From contig DBQY01000008.1 in assembly GCA_002305805.1 (NCBI GenBank), positions 384 through 64,383 of the forward strand: 64,000 nt of DNA, given 5' to 3'. The notes beneath the pieces are model-generated. The model was not told where the DNA came from. It worked only from the letters and a program-made list of their open reading frames with translations, and searched no databases. Positions within the stretch are counted from its first letter, which is position 1. Each line of letters begins with the position of its first letter. A program made the position numbers and the translations under genes. Below are positions 33,987 to 42,530 of this stretch, in pieces. The stretch comes from Atopobium sp. UBA1382. GTDB taxonomy: Bacteria; Actinomycetota; Coriobacteriia; Coriobacteriales; Atopobiaceae.

Positions 33987-34736
33987 ATGGCAGTGAAGCA
34001 GACGGCGGGACGCGACCAGCTGGGCGAGTTCGCCCCCAAGTTCGCAGAGCTCAACGATGATGTGCTCTTTGGCGAGGTTTGGAGCCGCGAGGACAGGCTC
34101 AGCCTCAAGATGCGCTCGATCGTGACCGTGGTCACGCTTGTGGCCAAGGGCATGGTGGACAGCTCGTTTGAGTTCCACATGGCCACGGCGCGCAAGAACG
34201 GCGTCACGCGCGACGAGATGGCGGAGATCCTCACGCACGAGGCATTCTACGCCGGCTGGCCCAATGCCTGGGCGGCCTTCCGCGTGGCGCTCAAGGTCTA
34301 TGAGGACCAGGCTGACGACGGGGCCTCTGCGGACTTCGCCCCCATGTTCGGCAAGGGTGCGCCCAACGAGGCGTTTGCGCAGTACTTCATCGGCAACTCC
34401 TACCTCAACCCGCTCACGAGCGCCGCGGAGTGCGGCGTGGGCCTCGCCAACGTCACCTTCGAGCCGGGCTGCCGCAACAACTGGCACGTCCACCACGCCG
34501 ACAGGGGCGGCGGACAGATCCTCCTCTGCACGGACGGGCGCGGCTGGTACCAGGAGTGGGGCAAGGACCCCCAGGAGCTCGCGCCGGGCACCGTCGTGGT
34601 GATCCCCGCGGACGTGAAGCACTGGCACGGCGCCGCGCGCGACTCCTGGTTCAGCCACATCGCCTTCGAGGCGCCGGGCGAGGGCTGCACCAACGAGTGG
34701 CTCGAGCCCGTCGCCGACGAGGACTACCCGGCGTAG
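33987..34736 (+). CDS. Carboxymuconolactone decarboxylase-like/cupin fusion protein
   Basis: A 249-residue two-domain protein. Residues 1-110 form a carboxymuconolactone decarboxylase (AhpD-like) domain (LVAKGMVDSSFEFHMATARKNG, EILTHEAFYAGWPNAW); the CxxC of AhpD is absent. Residues 135-240 form a cupin with NNWHVHHADRGGGQILLC and PADVKHWHG metal ligands. Such fusions travel with aldo-keto reductases, as here. The substrate is unknown. The ATG at 33987 follows GAGGGAG. Confidence 0.9.
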   Translation: MAVKQTAGRDQLGEFAPKFAELNDDVLFGEVWSREDRLSLKMRSIVTVVTLVAKGMVDSSFEFHMATARKNGVTRDEMAEILTHEAFYAGWPNAWAAFRVALKVYEDQADDGASADFAPMFGKGAPNEAFAQYFIGNSYLNPLTSAAECGVGLANVTFEPGCRNNWHVHHADRGGGQILLCTDGRGWYQEWGKDPQELAPGTVVVIPADVKHWHGAARDSWFSHIAFEAPGEGCTNEWLEPVADEDYPA

Positions 34737-34840
34737 GGCGCGTCCCCGCGCCCCTCGCGCGTGCGGCTGCCCGCCCTGACGGACGGACTCAACCTGATTC
34801 TGCGTTGCCGCTGGCTGCCGAGGGGCGACACGGGCCGTGG

Positions 34841-35113
34841 CTAGGCGAGAAGCGCTGCGTGCTCCGGGTGCTTCTCGAACCAGCTGACGGCATAGGAGCA
34901 CGTGGGGCGCGCATAGTAGCCGCTTGCGGCGATGCTCGCCACGGCGCGGCCCATGAGCTGACCCGCGACGCCCTGTCCGCGCAGGCTCTCGTCCACGAAG
35001 GTATGGTTGATCTCCACGACGCCGGGCTCCACCACGGGGAAGGTCACCTCGGCCAGAACGTTCCAGCTGTCGTCCAGGTACTGAATGCGGTCGCGCTCCA
35101 TCACAAGGTCCAT
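34841..35113 (-). CDS. Small GNAT-type N-acetyltransferase (YidJ/NATD1-like)
   Basis: A 90-residue protein of the short Gcn5-related acetyltransferase class. The acetyl-CoA-binding motif is seen in ESLRGQGVAGQLMGRAV, followed by PTCSYAVSWFEKHPE, which is diagnostic of this compact group. The acceptor is unknown. The ATG at 35113 follows AAGGAGG. It is divergent from corA. Confidence 0.88.
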   Translation of the reverse strand: MDLVMERDRIQYLDDSWNVLAEVTFPVVEPGVVEINHTFVDESLRGQGVAGQLMGRAVASIAASGYYARPTCSYAVSWFEKHPEHAALLA

Positions 35114-35215
35114 GCTGCCTCCTTAGGCCGGCGGTCCAACATGGCTATTGTCTCATAGGACAACGGGTAGAACCTTCAACGAGGTCGCATCGGCGTTGGC
35201 GGGCGGAGGCATACC

Positions 35216-36145
35216 ATGGCACGGGCTTGGCACATCGCAAACGGGCATCTCGCGACGGGCGAGAAGGACGGCGTCCACGTTGCCGTCCTCCTGCGCCCGG
35301 GGGAGGAGCGGGCGCGATCGCTCTCCCACACGCAGCGTGAGGTTCTCGACCAGCTTGAGCACGCCGCGATGCCCTTTCTGGAGCGCACCTCTACCGGGGC
35401 GGCGGGCCTTGTGGTCACGCCGAGCGGGCAACGTCGGTTCGGCTTCATCCTTACCCCCGGCGAGCTGGCGCTCATTGACGATGGGGACGTTTGCGCCACG
35501 GCGCTCGGTCGTGCCGTGGAGGACAGGGCGCGTGTCGAGGGGTCTGCCGGGGCGCTCTGTGCGCTGCTTCGCGAGCTGCTGCGCGACCACCCGGCGCGCC
35601 TCTCCCGCATGCGCGAGGACTTCGAGCTGGTGGAGCAGCAGGTCCTAGAGGGCCGTGAGCGACCGGACAGGCGCAGGATGATGGCGGACTCGCGGCGCAT
35701 GCTCGGGCTCGACACGTTCTACCAGGGCATGTCCGACCTTGCCGCAGAGCTTGCCGAGGACGACTCTGGCCTCGTGGCGTCGGCGGACCGAGCGAGGCTC
35801 CGCTCGCTCGCGCGCCTGCTGGGCCGGCTCGCCGCGCGTCTGGAGTCGCTGCAGGACTACAGCCTGCAGGTGCACAGTCTCTACCAGGAGTCCATCGACG
35901 TGCGACAGAATAACGTCATGCAGTGGCTCACGGTGGTGACCACGATCGTGATGCCGCTCACCTTCGTCACCGGTTGGTACGGCATGAACTTCCCGCACAT
36001 GGCGCTCTTCGACGTGCCGTGGGGCTATGCCGCGGTGATCGTGGTGTGCGCGGTGATCGTGGCCGTCGAGGTTGCGTTCTTCTGGCATCACGGCTGGCTG
36101 AGCTTTGGCGAGCGGCGCCACAAGGGCGGCAAACGGCGAGGCTGA
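35216..36145 (+). CDS. corA: CorA family divalent metal transporter
   Basis: A 309-residue CorA-type Mg2+/Co2+ channel. A long cytoplasmic region with coiled-coil helices comes first. Two C-terminal membrane helices follow, with the selectivity YGMNFP motif between them (about residue 265). The acidic outer loop and the basic tail ERRHKGGKRRG are usual. The ATG at 35216 has a GGCGGAGG site. No riboswitch was seen upstream. Confidence 0.9.
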   Translation: MARAWHIANGHLATGEKDGVHVAVLLRPGEERARSLSHTQREVLDQLEHAAMPFLERTSTGAAGLVVTPSGQRRFGFILTPGELALIDDGDVCATALGRAVEDRARVEGSAGALCALLRELLRDHPARLSRMREDFELVEQQVLEGRERPDRRRMMADSRRMLGLDTFYQGMSDLAAELAEDDSGLVASADRARLRSLARLLGRLAARLESLQDYSLQVHSLYQESIDVRQNNVMQWLTVVTTIVMPLTFVTGWYGMNFPHMALFDVPWGYAAVIVVCAVIVAVEVAFFWHHGWLSFGERRHKGGKRRG

Positions 36146-36156
36146 TAAGCGCCCGC

Positions 36157-36171
36157 GGGGGGGGGTATAAC
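36157..36171 (+). promoter_or_regulatory. Nine-G tract next to a -10 element upstream of sdpI-like gene
   Basis: Nine consecutive G (36157-36165) run directly into TATAAC (36166-36171), a good -10. TGATAA at 36143-36148 would be the -35 at 17-bp spacing. Slippage of the G tract would change the spacing and could switch the downstream gene on and off. Confidence 0.5.
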
Positions 36172-36203
36172 ATCGCGCATCACATCAGTCTGGGGAGGCT
36201 GAC

Positions 36204-36893
36204 ATGGCTGGCTTGGACTACACGACGCGCGACAAGGTCCTGTGGATTGTGCTTCTCGCCCTGTGCCTGGCGAGCGCAGCGGCCTACGTCTTCTGGGCGC
36301 TGCCGGCGATGCCGGAGACGGTGCCCACCCACTGGGGCGTGGACGGCACGGCCGACGGCTGGGACAGCAAGGGCTCCACGATCCTCATGGGCGCGCTCAT
36401 GCCGATCCTGATGCTGGCGCTGCTCTTCGCGGTCCCTCACCTCGACCCGCGTGGCGTGAGCTTCAATCGCTTCAAGGGCGTCTACGAGGGCTTCTCGGCC
36501 GCCTTCTCGGTGTTCATGGTCATCGTGGCGTGGATTACGCCGCTCTCGGCGCTCGGCGTCCTCCCGACTGCGGGTGGCTCGTTCGTCAACATCATCGTCT
36601 TTGGCTTCTTGGGCCTCCTGTTCGTGGGGCTCGGCATCGTCATGCCGCGCATCGAGCCCAACTACACCTTCGGCGTGCGCCTGCCCTGGACGCTCGCGGA
36701 CCCGGAGAACTGGCGTCGCACGCATCGCTTCGCGGGCCCGGTCTTCGTGGGCATGGGCGTGGTCACGGTCGCCTCGGCCCTTCTCGCCTCCATGGCGCCC
36801 GAGTTCACGCTGGTCGTGCTGCTCGCCCTTCTCGGCGGAGTCGCGCTCGTCGCGCTCTACAGCTTCCTGCTCTGGAAGGGCGCCGTCCGCTAG
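36204..36893 (+). CDS. SdpI/DUF1648 family membrane protein
   Basis: A 229-residue protein with six to seven membrane helices. The DUF1648 segment MPETVPTHWGVDGTADGW is at residues 33-52 and the SdpI domain follows (NYTFGVRLPWTLADPENWRRTHRFAG). In Bacillus SdpI gives immunity to the SdpC toxin and acts with SdpR. No sdpC- or sdpR-like gene is adjacent, so immunity is only a possibility. The ATG at 36204 follows GGGGAGG. Confidence 0.9.
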   Translation: MAGLDYTTRDKVLWIVLLALCLASAAAYVFWALPAMPETVPTHWGVDGTADGWDSKGSTILMGALMPILMLALLFAVPHLDPRGVSFNRFKGVYEGFSAAFSVFMVIVAWITPLSALGVLPTAGGSFVNIIVFGFLGLLFVGLGIVMPRIEPNYTFGVRLPWTLADPENWRRTHRFAGPVFVGMGVVTVASALLASMAPEFTLVVLLALLGGVALVALYSFLLWKGAVR

Positions 36894-36897
36894 GCGC

Positions 36898-38400
36898 TCA
36901 CGCCTCCCGCACGAGGCCGCCCGAGACCTCCCAGGTGCGCGTGGTGCAGGCCTCGAGGAACCTCCGGTCGTGGCTCACCAGCACGAGCGCGCCGGGATAG
37001 GAGGCGAGCGCGCGCTCGAGCGCCTCGGTGGAGTGCAGGTCAAGGTGGTTGGTGGGCTCGTCCATGACGATGAGCGCGGGGTGACGCAGGATGCCCTCGG
37101 CAAGCATGAGCTTGCGCAGCTCGCCGGGGCTCGTGCGGCCGCCCTCGAGGATGCGGTCCGGGTCCGAGTTGAGCTGCGCCACCGTGGAGAGCACACGCCC
37201 GCGGTCGGCGGGGGTCAGCGCGGCCACGCGCCCCACCATGGCCTCGCGGGCCTCCGCCGGCAGCTCCTGCGGGATGTCCAGCACCTCCACACCCTGCCCG
37301 GCGTCTGCCGCCTGGGCGAGAAGGACCCGCAGATGCGCGAGGAGCGTGGACTTGCCGGCGCCGTTGGGCCCGACGACGCTCACGTGGTCGCGGCTGCCCA
37401 CCCAGAGCTCGGGAATCCGGAGCGTGCCCTCCGGGCCGCAGGGTATGGTCGCAGGCGGCACATGTAGCACGGTGCGGCGGCGCGAGGGCTCGGCGTCCAC
37501 CCAGAGGTCGCCGTCGTAGCGCCTGGCCACGCGCGCAGCGGCCAGGCGCTCCTGCGCGGCGGCCACCCGAGCGTCCATCTGCGAGAAGAGGCGCCCGGCC
37601 TGGCCGTCCTTGCCGGTGAAGATGGCGAGGTCGATCCTGCCGCGCGCGTCGCGGTCGCGCGGGTCCAGGCCGCGCTTGCTGCGCCGCGCGTCGGCGCGCA
37701 CCGCCTCGTGGGCCCGAGCGTCCTTCTCGGCGGAGAGGCGGGCCAGCTCGCGCCTGGCGCTCGCGCGCTCCGCGACGGCCGTCGCGCGCTCGAGCTCCGC
37801 CTGGCCGTGCGCCGCGCTGTAGCCGCCCGGTCGCACGACGATGCCTCCGGGCTCAAAGGACGCGCAGCGCGTGGCGAGAAGGTCCACGAGGTCGCGGTCG
37901 TGGCTCACGAGGATTCCGATGCCGCGGAAGCGCGCGAGCGCCGCGCCCAGCTGCTCGCGAGCGTCCGCATCGAGGTGGTTGGTCGGCTCGTCTGCCACGA
38001 GCACGTCGGGACGACCCCAGAGGGCAACCGCCACCTGCAGCTTCTTGCGCTCACCGAAGGAGAGCTCGCCAAAGCGCCAGGGCATGTCGTCCTCTATGCG
38101 GAAGGCCTCGCGGAGCCTCCGGGCCTCGCGGTCGTAGTCCAGCGCGAAGTCGGCGAGCCCCTCGGGCGGCTTGTCGGCGTCCTGGGCCACGTAGGCGCAG
38201 ACGAGGTCATGCGTGACGGATCCGGCGTCGGGCTCGATGAGGCCGCACGCGATCTTGGCGAGCGTGGTCTTGCCGCAGCCGTTGTCGCCCAGAAGCGCGG
38301 TCCATCCGGTGGGGAAGGTGATGGTGACATTGTCGAGAACGGCCTCGCGGGCCGCAGGGTAGGCGTAGCACACGCCGGAGAGCACAAGCTGCATAGACAT
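36898..38400 (-). CDS. ABC-F family ATPase, candidate ribosome-protection protein
   Basis: A 500-residue protein with two ABC domains and no membrane segment. Domain 1 has GDNGCGKTT, LSFGERKKLQ and VADEPTNHLD; domain 2 has GPNGAGKST, TSPGELRKLM and VMDEPTNHLD. The basic linker between them (about residues 195-265) is where ABC-F proteins reach into the ribosome. Acquired resistance ABC-Fs and housekeeping ones share this layout, so resistance is not proven. The start is ATG 38400 behind GAGAAGAG; an in-frame ATG 14 codons upstream lacks a site. Confidence 0.9.
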   Translation of the reverse strand: MSMQLVLSGVCYAYPAAREAVLDNVTITFPTGWTALLGDNGCGKTTLAKIACGLIEPDAGSVTHDLVCAYVAQDADKPPEGLADFALDYDREARRLREAFRIEDDMPWRFGELSFGERKKLQVAVALWGRPDVLVADEPTNHLDADAREQLGAALARFRGIGILVSHDRDLVDLLATRCASFEPGGIVVRPGGYSAAHGQAELERATAVAERASARRELARLSAEKDARAHEAVRADARRSKRGLDPRDRDARGRIDLAIFTGKDGQAGRLFSQMDARVAAAQERLAAARVARRYDGDLWVDAEPSRRRTVLHVPPATIPCGPEGTLRIPELWVGSRDHVSVVGPNGAGKSTLLAHLRVLLAQAADAGQGVEVLDIPQELPAEAREAMVGRVAALTPADRGRVLSTVAQLNSDPDRILEGGRTSPGELRKLMLAEGILRHPALIVMDEPTNHLDLHSTEALERALASYPGALVLVSHDRRFLEACTTRTWEVSGGLVREA

Positions 38401-38508
38401 CTCTTCTCTGGCGAGATGCCAAGCGGGCATTCTTCTCGCCATCAGGGGTTTCTTAGCTGAGAATGTCTAGCAAATGCGCACGACTCTCCTGCTCCCTGTC
38501 GGTCCGAT

Positions 38509-38559
38509 GGCGGCGCCACCCGCGCTGCGGGGTCCATTCCCCGCTCGGCCGACGCCGCC
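38509..38559 (-). promoter_or_regulatory. Structured leader hairpin upstream of the ABC-F gene
   Basis: GGCGGCG (38509-38515) pairs with CGCCGCC (38553-38559), enclosing a second hairpin, GCGGGG (38527-38532) with CCCCGC (38539-38544). It lies 110-160 bases upstream of the ABC-F start on its strand. Several ABC-F resistance genes are controlled by leader attenuation. No leader peptide could be identified with confidence. The 403-bp gap 38401-38803 holds this element and locus G only. Confidence 0.45.
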
Positions 38560-38609
38560 AGTATCCCGCTGCGGCAAAATGACGTCAAGTTTTGTCGCCG
38601 TGATAGACC

Positions 38610-38742
38610 AAGTCAGTTTTAGGCAGTTTGAGGGGCCCATCTAAAGTAGCCTGGTTTTGCACAGGCTTTCTAGCTGCGATTTCTCTGGTGCGGTCCCGCG
38701 TCCTACTCGGGGCATCCAGAAAAAACTGCCTAAAACTGACTT
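38610..38742. repeat. Intergenic inverted repeat locus G
   Basis: AAGTCAGTTTTAGGCAGTTT (38610-38629) is mirrored perfectly over 20 bp at 38723-38742, spacer 93 nt. A partial third copy (GTCAAGTTTT) lies near 38584. It sits between the divergent ABC-F and Tet(M)-like genes. This is the longest perfect arm of the eight loci. Confidence 0.85.
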
Positions 38743-38803
38743 TGCGCATCCATGCCGTATGATTTTCCTGGCAGTTGTCTAGAGAATCCGGAGGTTGCCG
38801 CGC

Positions 38804-40810
38804 ATGAGACAGGCGGTCGTGGGCTTGCTGGCGCACGTCGACGCGGGCAAGACCACGCTCGCGGAGTCGATGCTCGCCACGGCGGGGGCCATCCGCAGCC
38901 CCGGTCGCGTGGACGCTGGCAGCTCCCATCTGGACACCGACGCCATGGAGCGCGAGCGCGGCATCACGATCTTCTCGGCAAGCGCGTCGCTCGACTGGGC
39001 GGATGCCTACATCATGCTCCTGGACGCACCTGGCCACGTGGACTTCTCCGCGGAGGCCGAGCGCACGCTCGCCGCCCTCGACTACGCGATCCTGGTGGTG
39101 GGCGCAAACGACGGCGTGCAGGGCCATACCGAGACGCTCTGGGACCTGCTCTCCCGCCATGAGGTGCCCACCCTCGTCTTTGTGAACAAGTGCGACCTCG
39201 AGAACCCGGGGCGAGAAGGGCTTCTCGCCGAGCTGGCGTCGCGGCTCTCGCCGGGCTGCGTGGACGCGTCCGCGCTGCTTGCGGGCGATTCGGGCGCGTC
39301 TGAGGACGCCGCCTCGACGGACGAGGCGGCGCTTGAGGAGTACCTGGAGACGGGCGCGCTCGCGGCGGGCACGCTGCGGCGCCTGGTGGCGGGGCGCGCC
39401 GTCTTCCCGGTGTTCTTTGGTGCGGCGCTGCGCGACGATGGCGTGCGAGAGCTGCTCGACGGCATGTGCGCGCTTCTCGCCGAGCGCTCCTGGCCGGGCG
39501 CGTTTGCGGCGCGCGTCTACCGCGTGAGCCGCGGGACGCGTGGCGAGCGGCTCGCCTGGGTGAAGGTCACGGGCGGCACGCTGCGCGCGAAGACGCGGGT
39601 CACGGGCATGGGCCGTCGCGGCGAGCCGTGGGCGGAGAAGATCAACGAGGTGCGTCTCTACCAGGGCGCGAGCTTCGAGACCGTGGCGGAGGTCCCGGCC
39701 GGTCGCATCTGCGCCGTCACCGGGCTCAGCCACGTGGTGCCCGGCAGCGCCCTCGGCGCGGAGCCGGAGGGAGCGCGCCCGCTGCTCGCCCCCGTCCTGT
39801 CCTACCGGGTGATCCCCGAGCCGGGCGCGGACGCCTCTGCCCTGGTGCGCGCGCTGCGTGAGCTTGCCGACGAGGACCCGGTGCTCGGCGTCACCTGGCA
39901 GGAGCAGCTGCAGGAGGCGCACGTCCAGCTCATGGGCGAGGTCCAGCAGGACGTGATCGCCGAGCTCCTGCGCGGGCGCTACGGCTTTGCGGTGACGTTT
40001 GGCCCGGGCGGCATCCTCTACAAGGAGACCGTGAGCGCGCCCGTCGAGGGTGTGGGCCACTTTGAGCCGCTGCGCCACTACGCCGAGGTCCGCCTTCTGG
40101 TGGAGCCGCTTCCGCGCGGCTCCGGCGTGGAGTTTGGCACGCGCTGCCCCGTGGACGACCTCGACCTCAACTGGCAGCGCCTCATCCTCACCAATGCGAT
40201 GGAGCGAGACCATCTGGGCGTGCTTACGGGCGCGCCGCTCACGGACGTGCGCATCACGCTGCTCGCGGGCCGCGCGCACGCCAAGCACACCGAGGGCGGC
40301 GACTTCCGTCAGGCGACCTACCGCGCCGTGCGCCAGGCTCTCATGGGCGCGCGCGAGCGCGGGGAGTGCCGGCTCCTGGAGCCGTGGTACCGCCTTCGCC
40401 TGGTGGTCCCGGCCGAGCGCGTGGGGAGGGCGCTCGCCGACCTCACGCGCATGGGGGCGGAGTTTGACGCCCCGACGGCATTGGGTGACGTGGCGAGCAT
40501 AACGGGCGAGGTCCCTGCCTCCGAGGTGGGGGAGTACGCGCTCGAGGTCGCGCGCTACACGGGCGGCCGCGGACGCCTCTCGCTCGAGCTTGCCGGCTAC
40601 CGGGCGTGCCACGACGCCGACGAGATCGTCGCCGCGGCGGCCTACGACCCCGAGGCCGACCTGCCCAACACGCCAGACTCCGTCTTCTGCAGCCACGGCG
40701 CTGGCCACACGGTCAAGTGGCGGGACGTCCCTGCGGCGGCGCACACGGTCGCGGACGCGGCGCGCCTGCGACCGTACCGTCCCGCCGACGCCGCGTTCTT
40801 CTCGAACTAG
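38804..40810 (+). CDS. Tet(M)/Tet(O)-related translation factor GTPase
   Basis: A 668-residue GTPase of the elongation-factor-G superfamily, similar in layout to Tet(M)-type ribosomal protection proteins. G1 is AHVDAGKTT, G2 lies in RERGITIFSASAS, G3 is DAPGHVDF and G4 is NKCD. Domains II-V follow, with LMGEVQQDVIAELL and a C-terminal YRACHD segment. Real tetracycline resistance is not shown; Tet(M)-like chromosomal paralogues exist. The ATG at 38804 follows CCGGAGG; the TTG at 38795 is too close to that site. Confidence 0.88.
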   Translation: MRQAVVGLLAHVDAGKTTLAESMLATAGAIRSPGRVDAGSSHLDTDAMERERGITIFSASASLDWADAYIMLLDAPGHVDFSAEAERTLAALDYAILVVGANDGVQGHTETLWDLLSRHEVPTLVFVNKCDLENPGREGLLAELASRLSPGCVDASALLAGDSGASEDAASTDEAALEEYLETGALAAGTLRRLVAGRAVFPVFFGAALRDDGVRELLDGMCALLAERSWPGAFAARVYRVSRGTRGERLAWVKVTGGTLRAKTRVTGMGRRGEPWAEKINEVRLYQGASFETVAEVPAGRICAVTGLSHVVPGSALGAEPEGARPLLAPVLSYRVIPEPGADASALVRALRELADEDPVLGVTWQEQLQEAHVQLMGEVQQDVIAELLRGRYGFAVTFGPGGILYKETVSAPVEGVGHFEPLRHYAEVRLLVEPLPRGSGVEFGTRCPVDDLDLNWQRLILTNAMERDHLGVLTGAPLTDVRITLLAGRAHAKHTEGGDFRQATYRAVRQALMGARERGECRLLEPWYRLRLVVPAERVGRALADLTRMGAEFDAPTALGDVASITGEVPASEVGEYALEVARYTGGRGRLSLELAGYRACHDADEIVAAAAYDPEADLPNTPDSVFCSHGAGHTVKWRDVPAAAHTVADAARLRPYRPADAAFFSN

Positions 40811-40820
40811 GAGTGAGGTG

Positions 40821-41321
40821 ATGACCTTGGGGGAACAGGTTGGCTTCAGGGGCGCCGTGCGCGCCGACGTTCCGCTGATCCTGGCGTTCATACGCGAGCT
40901 TGCCGAGTACGAGGGGATGCTCGACGAGGTCGTGGCGGACGAGGCCACGCTGGAGACCTGGCTCTTCGACCGTCACGGGGCCGAGGTGGTCTTCGCGCTC
41001 GACGGAGACGTCGAGGTCGGCTTTGCCCTGTACTTCCACAACTTCTCGACCTTCCTCGGGCGGTCGGGCGTCTACCTGGAGGACCTGTACGTCCGGCCGG
41101 AGTGGCGCGGGAGGGGCTATGGCAGGGCCCTGCTGAGCAGGCTCGCCCAGATCGCTCTCGAGCGAGGGTGCGGGCGCCTCGAGTGGTGGTGTCTCGACTG
41201 GAACCGCCCGAGCATCGACTTCTACCTCTCGATGGGTGCGGAGCCCATGAGCGACTGGACGGTGTATCGCGTCGCCGGAGGGGCGCTCAGGGACCTGGCC
41301 GAGGGAGGCCCCGCGCGATAG
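40821..41321 (+). CDS. GNAT family N-acetyltransferase (diamine acetyltransferase-like)
   Basis: A 166-residue GNAT enzyme. The acetyl-CoA motif is in LEDLYVRPEWRGRGYGRALL, and WWCLDWNRPSIDFYLSMGA forms the C-terminal part, close to spermidine/diamine acetyltransferases. It lies 10 bases after the GTPase gene and may be cotranscribed. The ATG at 40821 follows AGGAGTGAGG. Confidence 0.9.
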   Translation: MTLGEQVGFRGAVRADVPLILAFIRELAEYEGMLDEVVADEATLETWLFDRHGAEVVFALDGDVEVGFALYFHNFSTFLGRSGVYLEDLYVRPEWRGRGYGRALLSRLAQIALERGCGRLEWWCLDWNRPSIDFYLSMGAEPMSDWTVYRVAGGALRDLAEGGPAR

Positions 41322-41348
41322 CGGCCCGCGCGGCCGCCCCGCGCCGCG

Positions 41349-42347
41349 CTAGATGAGGTCGTACGGCATCTGGCGGGCGCCGAGGTAGAAGAGGGCGAGC
41401 ACGAGCCACGCCAGCGGGAGGAAGAGGTAGGCCCCGCCGAGGACCGCCAGGCGCGCGAGGTAGAACGCCGCGCGCCGCGCCCCCGTGCGCTCGCGGGTCT
41501 CGCAGCTCATGCGCACGAACGCCCCGCCGGGGGTGGAGCCTCCGTGCAGCGCGGGCCACGCCAGCTCCACGAGGGCGAACGCGACGCACCCCGCCGAGAG
41601 TGCCCACGGCCCGTTGACCCAGGACTCACCGCCGGGCACGTTGTGCAGCACGAGGATGACGATGCCCGAGACCACGGTGGAGGCCAGCCCCACGAGCAGC
41701 GTGTCCAGCCAGAGCGCCACGCAGCGGCGGATGAAGCCCGGCTCGTGCGTGACCTCGCCCTCCTCGGCGAGCGCCCCCGGCGGCAGCACCCGGGCGAGCG
41801 CCGCCGCGCCGAGCCAGCCCAGCGCCGCGCCCGACGTGTTGTAGATCAGGTCGTCCACGTCCGCGGTGCGGTAGGCGTACGGGTAGATGCCGAAGAGCCC
41901 CGTTCCCTGCGCCGTCTCGATGAGGAGCGACGCCAGGAGTTCCACGACAAGGGAGCGCCAGAACCCCCAGCGCAGCAGGCGTCCCGCGATGAAGCCGAGC
42001 GGCATGAAGAGCACCACGTTGAAGGCGATCTGCGGCAGCGTGCTCACGCCCTCGCGGGCGAAGTCCCCCACGAACGCGAGCGGGTCGAGCTGCCAGGGGA
42101 CGCCGTAGGTGATGCCGAGGCCGCGCTCCCCGCTCGGCAGCGGGTACAGCGTGAAGCAGCCCAGGCCAAGCACGTAGAGCACGGCGAGGTACGTCGAGAC
42201 GGCCGACCCGAAGCGCAGGCGCCCGTCACGGTGGTAGAGCCAGGCGAGGATCGGCAGCGTGAGCGCGAGCGATGCCATCGGCCAGAGTACGAGCGCCAGG
42301 ATGAAGCTCTCGGTGTAGCCGGCAAGGAAGTGCCTGATGAGATTCAT
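41349..42347 (-). CDS. VanZ-like/RDD two-domain membrane protein
   Basis: A 332-residue protein. The N-terminal 170 residues form a VanZ domain (five helices, with PQIAFNVVLFMPLGF and ETAQGTGLFGIYPYAYRTADVD as family features, here abbreviated). The C-terminal part is an RDD domain (PGFIRRCVALWLDTLLVGL). VanZ proteins modulate glycopeptide tolerance in some hosts; function here is unknown. The ATG at 42347 is used; a frame more than twice as long upstream is a shadow of the MFS gene. Confidence 0.88.
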   Translation of the reverse strand: MNLIRHFLAGYTESFILALVLWPMASLALTLPILAWLYHRDGRLRFGSAVSTYLAVLYVLGLGCFTLYPLPSGERGLGITYGVPWQLDPLAFVGDFAREGVSTLPQIAFNVVLFMPLGFIAGRLLRWGFWRSLVVELLASLLIETAQGTGLFGIYPYAYRTADVDDLIYNTSGAALGWLGAAALARVLPPGALAEEGEVTHEPGFIRRCVALWLDTLLVGLASTVVSGIVILVLHNVPGGESWVNGPWALSAGCVAFALVELAWPALHGGSTPGGAFVRMSCETRERTGARRAAFYLARLAVLGGAYLFLPLAWLVLALFYLGARQMPYDLI

Positions 42348-42484
42348 GTTGTCCGTTCTTCTCGTATGCGGTGCCGGGCACATTGTGAGGGAATCCCGGG
42401 CGAGTCTCCATAGGTGTTCCTCGCGGTTGAGTGACGTTTTCACAAGGTGGGGTGGTGCCGCCGCCGCTCGGGCGCTATCATGTG

Positions 42485-42500
42485 ATGGAAACGTTTCCAT
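42485..42500. promoter_or_regulatory. LacI-type palindromic operator upstream of MFS gene
   Basis: ATGGAAACGTTTCCAT is a perfect 16-bp palindrome with the central ACGT typical of LacI/CcpA-family sites. It lies 31 bases upstream of the MFS start. No LacI-family gene is in the window, so the regulator would act in trans. Confidence 0.65.
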
Positions 42501-42530
42501 ACACACGCTCGAACGGAGGCTCGTCTCAGC

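Noticed and set aside
35148..35163. TTGTC/GACAA palindrome before corA
   Set aside because: Arms of only five bases; could be chance.
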